Shown: positions 43,023 to 52,497 of the stretch, piece after piece
Position numbering within the stretch: the stretch's first letter is position 1
How the letters are laid out: the number at the start of each line of letters is the position of its first letter
From: Akkermansiaceae bacterium UBA2381
GTDB lineage: Bacteria; Verrucomicrobiota; Verrucomicrobiia; Verrucomicrobiales; DEV007
Assembly: GCA_002344215.1 (NCBI GenBank)
Contig: DDSV01000030.1
Coordinates: 15,475-79,474, forward strand
DNA length: 64,000 bases
Reading direction: 5' to 3'
Translations under genes and position numbers: made by a program
The notes under the pieces: model-generated
Database searches by the model: none
What the model saw: only the letters and a program-made list of their open reading frames with translations
Told to the model about the DNA's origin: nothing

Positions 43023-44282
43023 ATGGGCCAGTTCGACTACCAGGCAGTGCGCAGGGATGGAACGGTGACCCGGGGAACGGTCTCCGGTAAAAGCCGTGGA
43101 GAAGCGACCCGTCAGTTGCAGGAGCAGGGGATGCAGATCCTGATTCTCGAGGAAGCCAAGAATCGGACACCCGAGGTCAAATCCACGGCCAAGCCTACCC
43201 AGCTTCGCGAAACAAAGAGAGCGGCACCCTCGGCCGACAGTCGGCTGAGTTCCCGTCAACTGATTCAGTTCACCGAAGAACTGAGCGACCTCCTTGTGGC
43301 CGGAGTGCAACTGGACTTCGCCCTGAGTTCCATCGCCAAACGCAGTGAGTCAGAGGTTCTGCGCCGGGTGGCAGGAGCCGCCCACGAGAAAGTGCGCGAC
43401 GGGGTCACCCTCGCCGCGGCCCTGAGGTCTTCCTCGGTGAGCTTCAGCGAGCTGTATTGTAATCTCGTCTCGGCCGGTGAAGTGTCAGGTGCCCTGGGCG
43501 ATATCCTCAAACGACAGGTGGCCTACCTCACGACCTTATCCGATCTGAAGGGCAAGCTCGCCACGGCGATGGTTTACCCTGCGTTTCTGGTGGTTTCAGG
43601 GGTAGGGGTGGCGGCTATGTTTACCTTTTTCCTGATTCCCAAATTGCGGCGCCTCGTTGAGTCGACCGGGGGAGAACTGCCTCCGGTGGCCCATTTTTTC
43701 CTCGCCTGCGGAGAGCTTCTGAAAAGCCACTGGATCATCCTGCTCGGGCTGCTGGCTGCTGGCATCGTCGTTGCGGTGGTCTTGTTCCAGCGTCCCGGAT
43801 CCCGGCTGGCGTGGGACCGTACCAAATTAAAGCTGCCGCTCTTCGGGCGATTGCTCAAGACCCGCTTCAATGTGCAGTTTGTCGAGACACTCTCCAATCT
43901 GCTGGTCAACGGGTTGCCGCTGGTCAAGGCGCTGGAACTGGTGCGGGGCACGACCCCTAATCTCCATGTCAGGGCGCAGATACAGGAGATGACGGCGAAG
44001 GTGTCGGAAGGGGCCTTTCTCCATCGGGCGATGGAAAAGGCGGGGATCTTCGAGCCGGGCCTCATTGACATGGTTCGAATCGGGGAAGACACCGGGAATC
44101 TTGCCTCGTCTATCGGCAAGGCGGGGGAACGGCTCGACCGGGAATTGAACCGCAGTATCGAACGCATCGCCTCGGTGATCCAGCCGACCATTATCCTGGT
44201 GATGGCGCTGGTCGTCGGGATCATGGCCTACATGATGATTTCGGTCATCTACGAGACCATTTCTGTCTTGCGCAACCGCTAG
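43023..44282 (+). CDS. gspF: Type II secretion inner-membrane protein GspF
   Basis: This 419-residue protein is the polytopic platform that binds GspE. It starts MGQFDYQAVRRDGTVTRGTV, a typical start. Two T2SSF domains (about 75-200 and 280-400) share the pattern ELSDLLVAGVQLDFALSSIA and ETLSNLLVNGLPLVKALELV. Three hydrophobic helices are visible (ATAMVYPAFLVVSGVGVAAM, HWIILLGLLAAGIVVAVVLF and a C-terminal one). ATG 43023 is preferred to the TTG at 43014. It begins 14 bp after gspE. Confidence 0.9.
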   Translation: MGQFDYQAVRRDGTVTRGTVSGKSRGEATRQLQEQGMQILILEEAKNRTPEVKSTAKPTQLRETKRAAPSADSRLSSRQLIQFTEELSDLLVAGVQLDFALSSIAKRSESEVLRRVAGAAHEKVRDGVTLAAALRSSSVSFSELYCNLVSAGEVSGALGDILKRQVAYLTTLSDLKGKLATAMVYPAFLVVSGVGVAAMFTFFLIPKLRRLVESTGGELPPVAHFFLACGELLKSHWIILLGLLAAGIVVAVVLFQRPGSRLAWDRTKLKLPLFGRLLKTRFNVQFVETLSNLLVNGLPLVKALELVRGTTPNLHVRAQIQEMTAKVSEGAFLHRAMEKAGIFEPGLIDMVRIGEDTGNLASSIGKAGERLDRELNRSIERIASVIQPTIILVMALVVGIMAYMMISVIYETISVLRNR

Positions 44283-44301
44283 AACTCACTACCCTCGCGC
44301 T

Positions 44302-44727
44302 ATGAAGATCCAATCAAGGAAGTGTCCGCGGGGATTCACCCTGATGGAAATGTTGCTGGTGCTCGGCATCATCGCTCTACTCGTGGGCATGGGGACCTAT
44401 CTGATGGTCAATGTCCTCGGGGATGCGGAAGAGGGCAAGGTCAAGGGCGACATCCAGACCCTGCATGCCACCCTGATCCGATACAAGACGAAGGGCGGGC
44501 TCTACCCGACTACGGCACAGGGATTGAAATCTCTGGTCTCCCGTCCCGTCGATGGTCCTCAACCCCGATCCTACAAATCTCTCATCCGGGAACAGGCGCT
44601 GATGGATCCATGGGGAAACCAGTATCAATATCGCTATCCCGGGAAATTCAATCCGGATACTTATGACATCTTTTCCTTCGGACCCGACGGGAAGGAAGGG
44701 ACGGAAGATGATATCGGCAACTGGTAG
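44302..44727 (+). CDS. gspG: Major pseudopilin GspG
   Basis: This 141-residue prepilin has the leader cleaved in CPRG|FTLMEMLLVLGIIA. The mature protein has the GspG sequence pattern (YKTKGGLYPTTAQGLKSLVS, DPWGNQYQYRYPGK) and the calcium-binding C-terminal acidic end SFGPDGKEGTEDDIGNW. It forms the bulk of the pseudopilus. The prepilin peptidase needed to process it is not in the window. It overlaps the next gene by 20 nt. Confidence 0.95.
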   Translation: MKIQSRKCPRGFTLMEMLLVLGIIALLVGMGTYLMVNVLGDAEEGKVKGDIQTLHATLIRYKTKGGLYPTTAQGLKSLVSRPVDGPQPRSYKSLIREQALMDPWGNQYQYRYPGKFNPDTYDIFSFGPDGKEGTEDDIGNW

Positions 44728-45238
44728 ACGGGACCGACAGGTGCGGAAACGGGTGGGGGGATTCTCCCTGCTGGAGTTGCTCATCGTCTTGGGGATCATC
44801 GCTCTGTTCACCGGAGTCTTTGCCCTGCGCTTCGACGATGGTCATGTCGAAGAGACCCTGGCCCGGGTATCCGGAGAGCTAAGAAATTCGGCCCTGCTCG
44901 CGAAACGGCGCTCCTTCGCCTACCGCCGGGATCAAGTTGTGGTTCTCTCGAAACAAGGCTTCGAGATCTCGGGACGGCACGGGGCGGATTTCGGTCGGCC
45001 CCCGGATTCCGAAGGTGGGGAGCATGGGGAGCGTTTTGTCGTTCCGCCGGATGTTCGAATGGAATGGCAGGTTCCGGGCTCGAAAACCTGGCAGCGTGAC
45101 CCGGACTACGTGTGGACCTTCCGAGGCTCAGGCTTGAGTGACCCGCTCGTGGTGCGCTTTTCCATGAGGTCCTCCTACACGGAACTGAGTTTTAATGTCC
45201 TCACGGGGACGGCCGAGGAAGTGACTATCATCGAGTGA
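44708..45238 (+). CDS. gspH: Minor pseudopilin, GspH-like
   Basis: This 176-residue prepilin carries GG|FSLLELLIVLGIIALFTG, with Glu5 of the mature protein present. The soluble part (ARVSGELRNSALLAKRRSFA) fits GspH/FimT-type minor pseudopilins. The start at 44708 overlaps gspG. The gene is the last of its operon and ends 24 bp from the convergent gspD stop. Confidence 0.75.
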   Translation: MISATGRRDRQVRKRVGGFSLLELLIVLGIIALFTGVFALRFDDGHVEETLARVSGELRNSALLAKRRSFAYRRDQVVVLSKQGFEISGRHGADFGRPPDSEGGEHGERFVVPPDVRMEWQVPGSKTWQRDPDYVWTFRGSGLSDPLVVRFSMRSSYTELSFNVLTGTAEEVTIIE

Positions 45239-45262
45239 GCTGCGCCCGAAGAAAACGGGCAT

Positions 45263-47623
45263 TCACTCCTTGACGGGGACGGCCCGCACCTGGGTCGGGG
45301 TCTTTTTCTTGAAGATGTTTCCAAAAAACTTGATGCGCTTCTCCGCGCTGTTGAAATCCTGGGATTCGAACAGCTCGAGGTTGTTTTCATCGTTGGTGCT
45401 GAACTCCTCGGCGATCGGTCCGACCTGGGTGCGATCAAGCAAATCCTGGTCGACGGCAAACTGATCGCGGGTCCCCCGGATGATTTTGGGCTGCAGGAAG
45501 ATCAGGAGCTCCTGGCGGTTGACATTGTCTTTGGTGGAGCCGAAGACCCGGCCCACCAGAGGGAGATTGGCGAAGAGAGGCAGGCCGGACTCGGCTTTTT
45601 GATCTCCTTCGCTGATGAGCCCTCCCAGCAGGATGGTGTTCCCGTCATCCACGATGATGGTGGTCCCCAGTGTCTGGGTCGCGATGGTTGGAATGGAATC
45701 TCCCCCGATCAACTGGCTGCCCACGATGGAGTCATTTTTTTGCTGAATCTGTAGGGTAATTTCTCCATCGGCATTGATGAGCGGGAGAACGGCGATGCGG
45801 AGAACGACATCTTCGAAATCGATGTTGGCGGTGACGATCTGGTTGGCATTGTTGTTGCCGCTGACATCAAGTGAGGAGAGGGTGCTCCGGGGAACCGCCA
45901 CGCGTTGCCCGGTCTCGATGACGGCCTGACGATTGTTAAGTGTGTAGACGGTCGGTCGTGAAAGCACCTCGAAGCGATCGGTGGAGTCGAGGGCCGCCAC
46001 AAAGGTATCGAGGTATTCGTTGATCTGTCCGTAAAAGGTAAATCCCTGGGCGGCGGGGAGGAGGTTGGCCACGTTGGTCAGGGTCGCCACATCGAGCAGA
46101 TTGCGGGATTCCCCGGTGCGGGAAATGAAGGAACCACCGCCGTTGAAGCGGCTTCCGTCGGCGGGGGATTCGAAGCTGCGCAGCAGATCGACACCGAGTT
46201 CGAAATCGTCTCCGAGGTTTAGCTGGGCGATGATTGCAGAGATCTGGATCTGCTCGGGCCGAACATCCATGCTGTCGATCAGTTCATTGATGAGATCGAG
46301 GTGCTCGGGAGGGCCCGAGGCGATCAGCATGTTCTGGACATTATCGGCCACCAGTAGGGTCTTACCGACGACGAGCGATTGTGGAGGGACCGCGGCATCG
46401 GCTCCGGCTTCACCGAGATCTCCCGTGGCCGAGGAACTTCCGGATCCACCAATACCAGTCTGGCCGCCACCTCTCGATGAGCCCTGCCCGCCGAGCGAAT
46501 TCTTTTCCGCGCTCTGCCCGCTGTTTCCCGTGCCCCCGGCGACTTGGGCGGAAGCCCCATCGCCGGTATTGCCACGCAGCAACACATTCCCGGCGATTTC
46601 GAGGAGGTCACTCACCGCAAAGTAGCGGAGTTTCCGTTTGATGTATTTCGAGTTCTCGACCGGGGCGTCCAGATGATCGATGATTTCCGCAATATTTTCC
46701 ATATCACGGGGAGTCGCCGAGACGAAGATACGATTCGCCCGGGCGATACTCTGAATGCGGGGTTGCGGCGAATTCGGGGTGGCGGTCAGAGTCCCTGATC
46801 CAGAAGATGCTGCGGGACCGGCACCGGGTGTGGAAGCCCCATTGGGCCCCTGGGGTTCATTGGGACGCAATGGGGAAGCGTTCCCGGTTTGCCCGGATCC
46901 CTCTTCGACGCCGAGGATTTCGTTGAGCGCCTCGACAATGTCGTCCGAATCGGCCCGTTCAAGTTGGAAGGACTGGTTTACCGTCTTCAACGGACTGACG
47001 TCGAGAGTGTCCTTCAACTCGATGAGTCGGCGGATCACGTTGGAGCTTTCGGTGATGATAAGAGTCGATGAGTTCTCAAGAGGGGTGATGCGGCCGTAGG
47101 GGTGCAGCTCAACCGCCTTGCCAAAGAGTTCCGCCGCCGCGGTCGACTCCAGATAGGTGAGCGGCATAATAAAGGTGACAACCTGATCAGAAGCAGGGAG
47201 CAGACTCGGAACAGTGATGATGGTGAGGCCCTCGCTGCTAAGCTTCTTATCGCTGTTGAAGGCGATGATTTTCACCTGATCGGGGATTTCAGTCGGAATG
47301 ATGGCGTATCCGTTCAGCAGAAAACTCTTTTCGATAAAGTCAGCGGCCTCGGCGTAGGTCATCTTTCCTGAAGTCTGGATACTGAGATTCTTATCCTGAA
47401 TGCCGACATCCCGAATGACCCGCTTCTGGGTGAGCCGTTCATACTCCAGCAATATCACCGGCACCGGGGTGTTGGGGAACTGGACGTTCGTCATCGGGTC
47501 CTTGGAATCTCCACCCGCCGATGCGGGGGCCTGCTGGGAATGGCAGATTTGGAAGGTCGCCGCGATGAGAAGGATGGCGACCCGAAGAGGTATGGGGAAG
47601 GAGCGAGTGAAAGTGGATTTCAT
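45263..47623 (-). CDS. gspD: Type II secretion secretin GspD
   Basis: This 786-residue outer-membrane channel subunit has a signal peptide (about 1-29), N0-N3 domains (for example IVTFIMPLTYLESTAAAELF; VEALNEILGV), a 60-residue Gly/Ser-rich linker (about 345-405) within the N3 region, and the secretin core with VLPLINADGEITLQIQQKND and TTIIVDDGNTILLGGLISEG. A C-terminal tail after IFLQPKIIRGTRDQF is long and acidic, then basic; it may bind a pilotin. The gene ends the minus-strand operon, 16 bp after its neighbour. The long Gly/Ser linker is unusual for the family. Confidence 0.9.
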   Translation of the reverse strand: MKSTFTRSFPIPLRVAILLIAATFQICHSQQAPASAGGDSKDPMTNVQFPNTPVPVILLEYERLTQKRVIRDVGIQDKNLSIQTSGKMTYAEAADFIEKSFLLNGYAIIPTEIPDQVKIIAFNSDKKLSSEGLTIITVPSLLPASDQVVTFIMPLTYLESTAAAELFGKAVELHPYGRITPLENSSTLIITESSNVIRRLIELKDTLDVSPLKTVNQSFQLERADSDDIVEALNEILGVEEGSGQTGNASPLRPNEPQGPNGASTPGAGPAASSGSGTLTATPNSPQPRIQSIARANRIFVSATPRDMENIAEIIDHLDAPVENSKYIKRKLRYFAVSDLLEIAGNVLLRGNTGDGASAQVAGGTGNSGQSAEKNSLGGQGSSRGGGQTGIGGSGSSSATGDLGEAGADAAVPPQSLVVGKTLLVADNVQNMLIASGPPEHLDLINELIDSMDVRPEQIQISAIIAQLNLGDDFELGVDLLRSFESPADGSRFNGGGSFISRTGESRNLLDVATLTNVANLLPAAQGFTFYGQINEYLDTFVAALDSTDRFEVLSRPTVYTLNNRQAVIETGQRVAVPRSTLSSLDVSGNNNANQIVTANIDFEDVVLRIAVLPLINADGEITLQIQQKNDSIVGSQLIGGDSIPTIATQTLGTTIIVDDGNTILLGGLISEGDQKAESGLPLFANLPLVGRVFGSTKDNVNRQELLIFLQPKIIRGTRDQFAVDQDLLDRTQVGPIAEEFSTNDENNLELFESQDFNSAEKRIKFFGNIFKKKTPTQVRAVPVKE

Positions 47624-47639
47624 GAGCGGGACAGGCTGG

Positions 47640-48275
47640 TCAACGGCCGGGGACTGAAATGATGCGACGACGGAGACCCTTGTCGTCAGGCGCTTCGCCA
47701 GAATCGGAAGGGGACGGAGTCAGAGATGGAGGTTGCGAAGCTTCTGCGGTCGGATTTTCCTGTGGAGCGGGAAAGGGGGGTGGTGAATTGCCCGAGGTAG
47801 GAGGTGGAACTGGTGACGTACCCTCCGCCGTCCCTTCGGGAACAGGATCCGTGGCGATCGTCTGGGTGAGTGACTTTACCTCATAGCGAATTTCTGCCTG
47901 TTCTTTGCCATCGGTGATTGTTACCGAGGTCTCCCGAGGGTCATTGGCCTGCGAGGTTGATTTGATGGTGAATGGATGCCCTTCACTGCTTTTCTCGGTG
48001 ATAATCATCAAGTTCCCCTCAACGAGATCTCTGGCATAGGCGATCGTTCCGGTCTGGTCATCACTGACGACCCCCTCAAGAACAATGCCACGCCCGAAAG
48101 CACTGGCAACCTGTGCCGCCACTACTTTGACGACTTCCCGGTTGAAGGGAGAATTCTCCCAACCGGCGGTGTAGCGTTCCAGGGGAAATCGGGAAGGGAG
48201 GAACTCCTCCTCCTTCTCCTGCGCTGAAAGAGCGGTCGCACAAAGAATAAGCTGGAAGGCAATCCGTTTTTTCAT
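47640..48275 (-). CDS. Secreted proline-rich protein in the T2SS operon (GspC position)
   Basis: This 211-residue protein has a signal peptide (MKKRIAFQLILCATALSAQE), a compact region (about 25-130) and a Pro/Ser-rich tail that ends in RRRIISVPGR. No homology to GspC is obvious, but it lies between GspM and the secretin gene, and no GspC gene exists in the cluster. A periplasmic adaptor to the secretin is a reasonable guess. The start MKKRIAF (48275) overlaps gspM by 4 nt. Confidence 0.55.
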   Translation of the reverse strand: MKKRIAFQLILCATALSAQEKEEEFLPSRFPLERYTAGWENSPFNREVVKVVAAQVASAFGRGIVLEGVVSDDQTGTIAYARDLVEGNLMIITEKSSEGHPFTIKSTSQANDPRETSVTITDGKEQAEIRYEVKSLTQTIATDPVPEGTAEGTSPVPPPTSGNSPPPFPAPQENPTAEASQPPSLTPSPSDSGEAPDDKGLRRRIISVPGR

Positions 48276-48790
48276 GGGGAAGGGGTATACCATCGGAGCA
48301 ATTCCATTTGAGAGAGAATATCCTTTTGGTTCTCTTTGTCAGGCATGATCTTCAGATTCCGGATCGCATAGAAGGACTCGGGGCCGGTTAAGCCAAATAT
48401 CCACTTGGAAACGTCGGGTAAACTCCCGCCGGCGACGAGAGAAACCCCCACCTCGGTGAAATGGGCGGTGGTTCTTGTGGGGAGTAGGGTTTGTTTGCTG
48501 ACACGAACCGAGGGGTGTTGCTCGGCAAGCGCGATGCGGAAGATCTCCTGGGAAATTTCCTCATCCGAGGTGAATTTCGGCTGGTTAAGGTCGAGCCAGT
48601 GACGTCGGACCTCCCATTTTTCCCTCTCTTCGAGCAGCGTCTCAATCGCGATCCATTCGTTTTCGAGAATCTCACGAGCCGCGAGAAGCTCCTTGCGTCG
48701 ATCCCAGTAGGAGTCGAACAGAACCACTCCGCCCACCAGAAAAAGTAGGACGAAGAAGATCAGCAACAATCGCTTTTCCTTGGTGCTCAT
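48272..48790 (-). CDS. gspM: GspM/PilO-like inner-membrane protein
   Basis: This 172-residue protein has one N-terminal transmembrane helix (LLLIFFVLLFLVGGVVLFDS) followed by a coiled coil (about 30-60, LLAAREILENEWIAIETLLE) and a small alpha/beta periplasmic domain. That is the GspM/PilO plan. It should pair with the preceding GspL-like protein through the coiled coil. It starts 6 bp after that gene's end. Confidence 0.65.
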   Translation of the reverse strand: MSTKEKRLLLIFFVLLFLVGGVVLFDSYWDRRKELLAAREILENEWIAIETLLEEREKWEVRRHWLDLNQPKFTSDEEISQEIFRIALAEQHPSVRVSKQTLLPTRTTAHFTEVGVSLVAGGSLPDVSKWIFGLTGPESFYAIRNLKIMPDKENQKDILSQMELLRWYTPSP

Positions 48791-48796
48791 GTCATT

Positions 48797-49996
48797 TTAG
48801 TATCGGTAAGTTCCAGTTGCAAAGAACTCGGTCAGGTCCTCCTTGGACCGCGGAGGGGGAATCTCCCAGACGTAGTCCTTCAGGCCCGGGGCACGCTCAA
48901 GCGCCCCCCTTAACTGAAGCGCCGAAGCCATGCTGGATGCTTCCCCGCGCAACAGAATCGTGCGGAAGTCTTGAACCTCGAAGGAAGTGAGTCGAAAGCC
49001 CTTTTCCGGAAGCAGCTGGGTGACTTGATGAAGGATCTCGAGCGGGTTTCTCAAGGGATCCAGCGCGGGACCAAGGGCTTGCCAGCGGTCAATGCTGGAT
49101 TCAATCAGAGTCGCATCATCACCACTTTCCGCGATCCGGGATTCGAGGTCGCGGTTCACACTCTTGAGGTGGTGCAGATCCAGTAGAGCGGCGGCGGCGA
49201 GGGCCACCAAGGTGAACGCCCCGGCAAGGGAAAGCCAAAGGAGACGGCGTCGGCTTTGGCGGGACTTGCGGGAAAGGGATATCTGGTGGGGTTCAAACTT
49301 CCATGAGGTGGCCGGACTAGGAGACGGGAACGGGCTGAAGAAGACCGGGAGTTCGAATTCTTTCTCGAGGGCCTGTTGAATGCGGCCTTCGGAAGGGGCC
49401 CAGACCACCACCTGAGAGGGAGGGGTCAGAATGTTCCTGGCCGCGAGTTCGAGCAAGGTTCGATTGGCTTCCCTCACCGCGTGGGACACCTGCTCCCGCA
49501 AGTCCAGAGTCTGCACGTGGATCCAGCGGTTTTCGTGGGTGTAGCCGACCACCAGCTTTCTATGTTCCTTCCAAAAGACGATGGAATCCGGGGGAGGGGG
49601 GAAAAGAGAATATTGCGGACAAAAGGAGACGAAGTCACCCATGAGTTGATCCAGTTCGCTGAGTGCCCATGGAACCGCCACCGCCTGAATGAGAGACCGG
49701 GTACCGTTCGATTTCAAGGGAGTCCAGTCCTTGGTGATTCCGGGGCCCGCATTCCGGTGAAGTCCCAGTGACTCGATTTCGACGGAGACTAGCTGTGAAA
49801 TGATCTCGGGATCTTTGCTGTTCACCCACTGCGGACAGGAGATCAGATCGTGGGTCGCTATTCCGAAGATCGCTTTCCCCGGGAGACGCTGGGACGCACC
49901 GGCCACAAATGGCTGCCTTTCCGCGGTCGCGAGATGCTGCCAGTACCGCCCCGTCTCGTCGATGAGAAGAGCCCACTCTGGTGGCGAACCTTTCAT
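48797..49996 (-). CDS. gspL: GspL-like (PilM/PilN fusion) assembly platform protein
   Basis: This 399-residue protein has a cytoplasmic actin-like part (1-245, with WALLIDETGRYWQHLATAER and VVVWAPSEGRIQQALEKEF), one transmembrane helix at about 253-272 (LLWLSLAGAFTLVALAAAAL) and a periplasmic coiled coil and ferredoxin-like domain (FRLTSFEVQDFRTILLRGEA). That is the GspL layout, which docks GspE to the membrane. The gene overlaps gspK by 4 nt. Confidence 0.7.
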   Translation of the reverse strand: MKGSPPEWALLIDETGRYWQHLATAERQPFVAGASQRLPGKAIFGIATHDLISCPQWVNSKDPEIISQLVSVEIESLGLHRNAGPGITKDWTPLKSNGTRSLIQAVAVPWALSELDQLMGDFVSFCPQYSLFPPPPDSIVFWKEHRKLVVGYTHENRWIHVQTLDLREQVSHAVREANRTLLELAARNILTPPSQVVVWAPSEGRIQQALEKEFELPVFFSPFPSPSPATSWKFEPHQISLSRKSRQSRRRLLWLSLAGAFTLVALAAAALLDLHHLKSVNRDLESRIAESGDDATLIESSIDRWQALGPALDPLRNPLEILHQVTQLLPEKGFRLTSFEVQDFRTILLRGEASSMASALQLRGALERAPGLKDYVWEIPPPRSKEDLTEFFATGTYRY

Positions 49997-50949
49997 TCAA
50001 TCCTACGGGTGCCCCATTGCAGGATTTTCCCAGATTCATTTTTTGCAGTAAGCGTCACGGAACTCTCCACGGAGACGGTTCCATATCGGCCGACCGAGAT
50101 GAGTCGCTGAACGGAGTCACTGATCGAGACTCGTCCCAAAACGGAGTCCGATCCGTCACCGGGCAGTCCAAGCAAGGCCATCGCCTCCTCGATCTCCTGA
50201 AAACGAAGATCATCCTCTGTGCCGACCAACCCGTCGAGTCCATTTCGCGTCTGGACGAAGAGTCGGGCAGCTTCGAATGAACACTGACAGGCGACAGAAA
50301 CGAGTTCCGGAGGGGCTTCATTCAGGTCAAGGGGCCCTTGGCTCAACAGGGTGAACGAGTCCATCCAATCGGGGTTCAGGCGGGTAAGTGTTGCAAAATC
50401 TTTCACCAGAAGGGCTTCCTCAAGATAGACGAAGGCACGATTGAATGGATGATTCGGCCGATCAACCGACAGGTAATACCCTCTCTCCGCGCCGATGCTG
50501 GTGGGGAGATCGTCTTCATCGACCCAATCGACCAGATTGTCGACAAGGTCAACCGCTTCGTCGCGACGCATGCCCCATTGATAGAAGAGCTCTTCGAGGA
50601 CGATGCGATCTCTCTCATGGTTTGCGAGCAGGGTATTCAGATTCAGTCGGTCACCTTCACTGCTGATGCGTGCTTCGAACGACTCCCTTTCATTGAGAAT
50701 CTGGACAAGAACCGGATCGCCCCGCTCAATCTGCGGATGGGCAGCCAGGGCGATTCCCCGCTCCGCGAGCGTCTCCGCCCGGAAGATGGCATCGGCGTTG
50801 GATTCCGACTCGACTCCGACGAAGAGGAATTGGGTGGCGGAGAAGACGGCGATGCTCAAGATCGCAATGACCCAGAGAATCGCGACGAGAGCAGCTCCCC
50901 GAATCGAGCTTCTACCGTTGTCTGGAGATTGGCCGGATGTCAGTCTCAT
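49993..50949 (-). CDS. gspK: Minor pseudopilin GspK
   Basis: This 318-residue protein has the N-terminal hydrophobic prepilin helix (AALVAILWVIAILSIAVFSA), with a Gly-Ala at the likely cleavage site (RG|AALVAI) and no Glu5, as is normal for GspK. The large soluble domain (LNLNTLLANHERDRIVLEEL, DNLVDWVDEDDLPTSIGAER) is the GspK alpha-domain insertion. GspK caps the pseudopilus tip. ATG 50949 is chosen over the GTG at 50952; it lies 4 bp after gspJ. Confidence 0.85.
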   Translation of the reverse strand: MRLTSGQSPDNGRSSIRGAALVAILWVIAILSIAVFSATQFLFVGVESESNADAIFRAETLAERGIALAAHPQIERGDPVLVQILNERESFEARISSEGDRLNLNTLLANHERDRIVLEELFYQWGMRRDEAVDLVDNLVDWVDEDDLPTSIGAERGYYLSVDRPNHPFNRAFVYLEEALLVKDFATLTRLNPDWMDSFTLLSQGPLDLNEAPPELVSVACQCSFEAARLFVQTRNGLDGLVGTEDDLRFQEIEEAMALLGLPGDGSDSVLGRVSISDSVQRLISVGRYGTVSVESSVTLTAKNESGKILQWGTRRIE

Positions 50950-50953
50950 CACA

Positions 50954-51586
50954 TCAGTTCGGAATACACCAGAACACGGATCGCAGGGGGTGGGGGCGTC
51001 CCTCGATCTGGAATACGAGTTCGATCAGAGAAGGCCGGGCACCTTGAACGAAATCGGGACGCCAGACTCTGGCTGTGTTGTCGTAGAATTGCCATGAACA
51101 CTGGCTCATTCGGGGAAGGAGTTCGACATAGGGAATGTCAGAGAAGTCGGTGAATTTTTCCTCGTGGGCCCGGGCGAATTCAACCGCATCCATGTAGTAG
51201 ACGCCAAGACGGAAAAAGCCATCGGGCCGTGCTTCAGCCGCAAGGATGGCTATCTCAACGTCGTCCCGGAGGTCTACTCCAAATTCAAAGGCTCGAGGCG
51301 TTTCGAAGAAACTCAGGTAGGTGTCGGGACTGCTGTTGCCACGATCGATGACTGCGAACTCCAGGAAAGACCGCGCGGACATGGATTCGAAAGCCGTCCG
51401 GACCGAGCCAATAAACTGTTGTTCCAGCGAAGAGTCATTCTGAGCGTCGGAGATCTCAGTCATCAGTTCGGTCGTGGCGCCGACCAGGGCAAATGCCGAA
51501 GTGGCTAGCAGCAGGAAAACGGCAATCGAGAGCATCATCTCAAGGATGGTGAAGCCGTCATGCTCTGTGCTTCTGCGAAAGTCCAT
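50954..51586 (-). CDS. gspJ: Minor pseudopilin, GspJ-like
   Basis: This 210-residue prepilin starts with HDG|FTILEMMLSIAVFLLLAT, a typical type III signal and helix. The rest (VRTAFESMSARSFLEFAVID) has the long strand-rich form of GspJ. Position between GspI and GspK supports the call. It begins 5 bp after the gspI stop. Confidence 0.7.
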   Translation of the reverse strand: MDFRRSTEHDGFTILEMMLSIAVFLLLATSAFALVGATTELMTEISDAQNDSSLEQQFIGSVRTAFESMSARSFLEFAVIDRGNSSPDTYLSFFETPRAFEFGVDLRDDVEIAILAAEARPDGFFRLGVYYMDAVEFARAHEEKFTDFSDIPYVELLPRMSQCSWQFYDNTARVWRPDFVQGARPSLIELVFQIEGRPHPLRSVFWCIPN

Positions 51587-51591
51587 CTGAC

Positions 51592-51987
51592 TCAGAATAT
51601 CGGGGGATAAACAAGGGTGCTGATCGAGTCGATCGGCTCGTCACTTCCCTCAGTGAACGTCTCGACGACGACTTCATACAAATCCGGAAGGGACGCCGCC
51701 TCTTGATTCTTCAAGGATGCGGTCCCGACCGTGACGCGATATCGGACTTCCTCAAATTTTGATGCGATGTCCCATTCGCCCTCTCTCAGCGCGGGATTCC
51801 GGGTGGTTTCCAGAAGAACCGCCCTTACCTCCTCTCTCATCACGGCCTGATCGACCGATTCGGAAACGGCAAGGCTGATCTGTTGGATGGCCTGAGCCAG
51901 GCTAACCCCCGCAATCGCAAAGATTGCCATCGCCATGAGCAGCTCAAGCAGAGTAAATGCTTTTTCGCGAGGGGTGGTTGTCTGCAT
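51592..51987 (-). CDS. gspI: Minor pseudopilin, GspI-like
   Basis: This 131-residue prepilin carries KA|FTLLELLMAMAIFAIAGV. Its short soluble domain (WDIASKFEEVRYRVTVGTAS) fits GspI. It heads the minus-strand operon. I start at 51987 (MQTTTPREKA) because this gives a normal short leader; the frame is open to 52035. Confidence 0.7.
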   Translation of the reverse strand: MQTTTPREKAFTLLELLMAMAIFAIAGVSLAQAIQQISLAVSESVDQAVMREEVRAVLLETTRNPALREGEWDIASKFEEVRYRVTVGTASLKNQEAASLPDLYEVVVETFTEGSDEPIDSISTLVYPPIF

Positions 51988-52497
51988 GGGATTCGCCCGA
52001 GGGATGGGGCTATTAAGGTCCAAGAATCGGACCAAAGCGAGTCAAAACGCTTGCAGAATGGTTTGCCACGCAGCAGGACTCCCTGTAGGGCAAGCGAAGT
52101 ATCCAAAGCGGAGTGAAGTCAAAAGGGCTGGGAAGCATATGCCGACTATCAGGCGATTCTGCTTGCCTTCCTAGTTTTTGAAAGCAATTCTAGCCAGTGA
52201 AATCGTGCGGACGGCACGACTCCGATGGTCACTGCTTCGTCGGTCTCCGACTCTTCTAATGAAACCGACACAACGAGTGTTTCGTCGCTTCCGCGGAGCT
52301 TACGCATCCACTTTGGACCTTGTCGAATGGGAACTGAAGATCGACGTTAACTGTCACCGCGCCCACTTTCCGGGTATTCGCCACGCCCTGGTAAGAATGC
52401 TCCAAATTGTCGTCGGACTCGGTGGCATTGCAAGAGCTTCGCTTGTTGCGGCCCAAGTCAACAGCGGGAGTAACGCAGTCCCGCTGGCCTCCACACC
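51988..52497. other. Divergent intergenic region
   Basis: About 510 bp separate the T2SS minus-strand operon from the giant plus-strand gene. No credible gene is visible. Both promoters should be here; I could not pin down hexamers. Confidence 0.4.
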
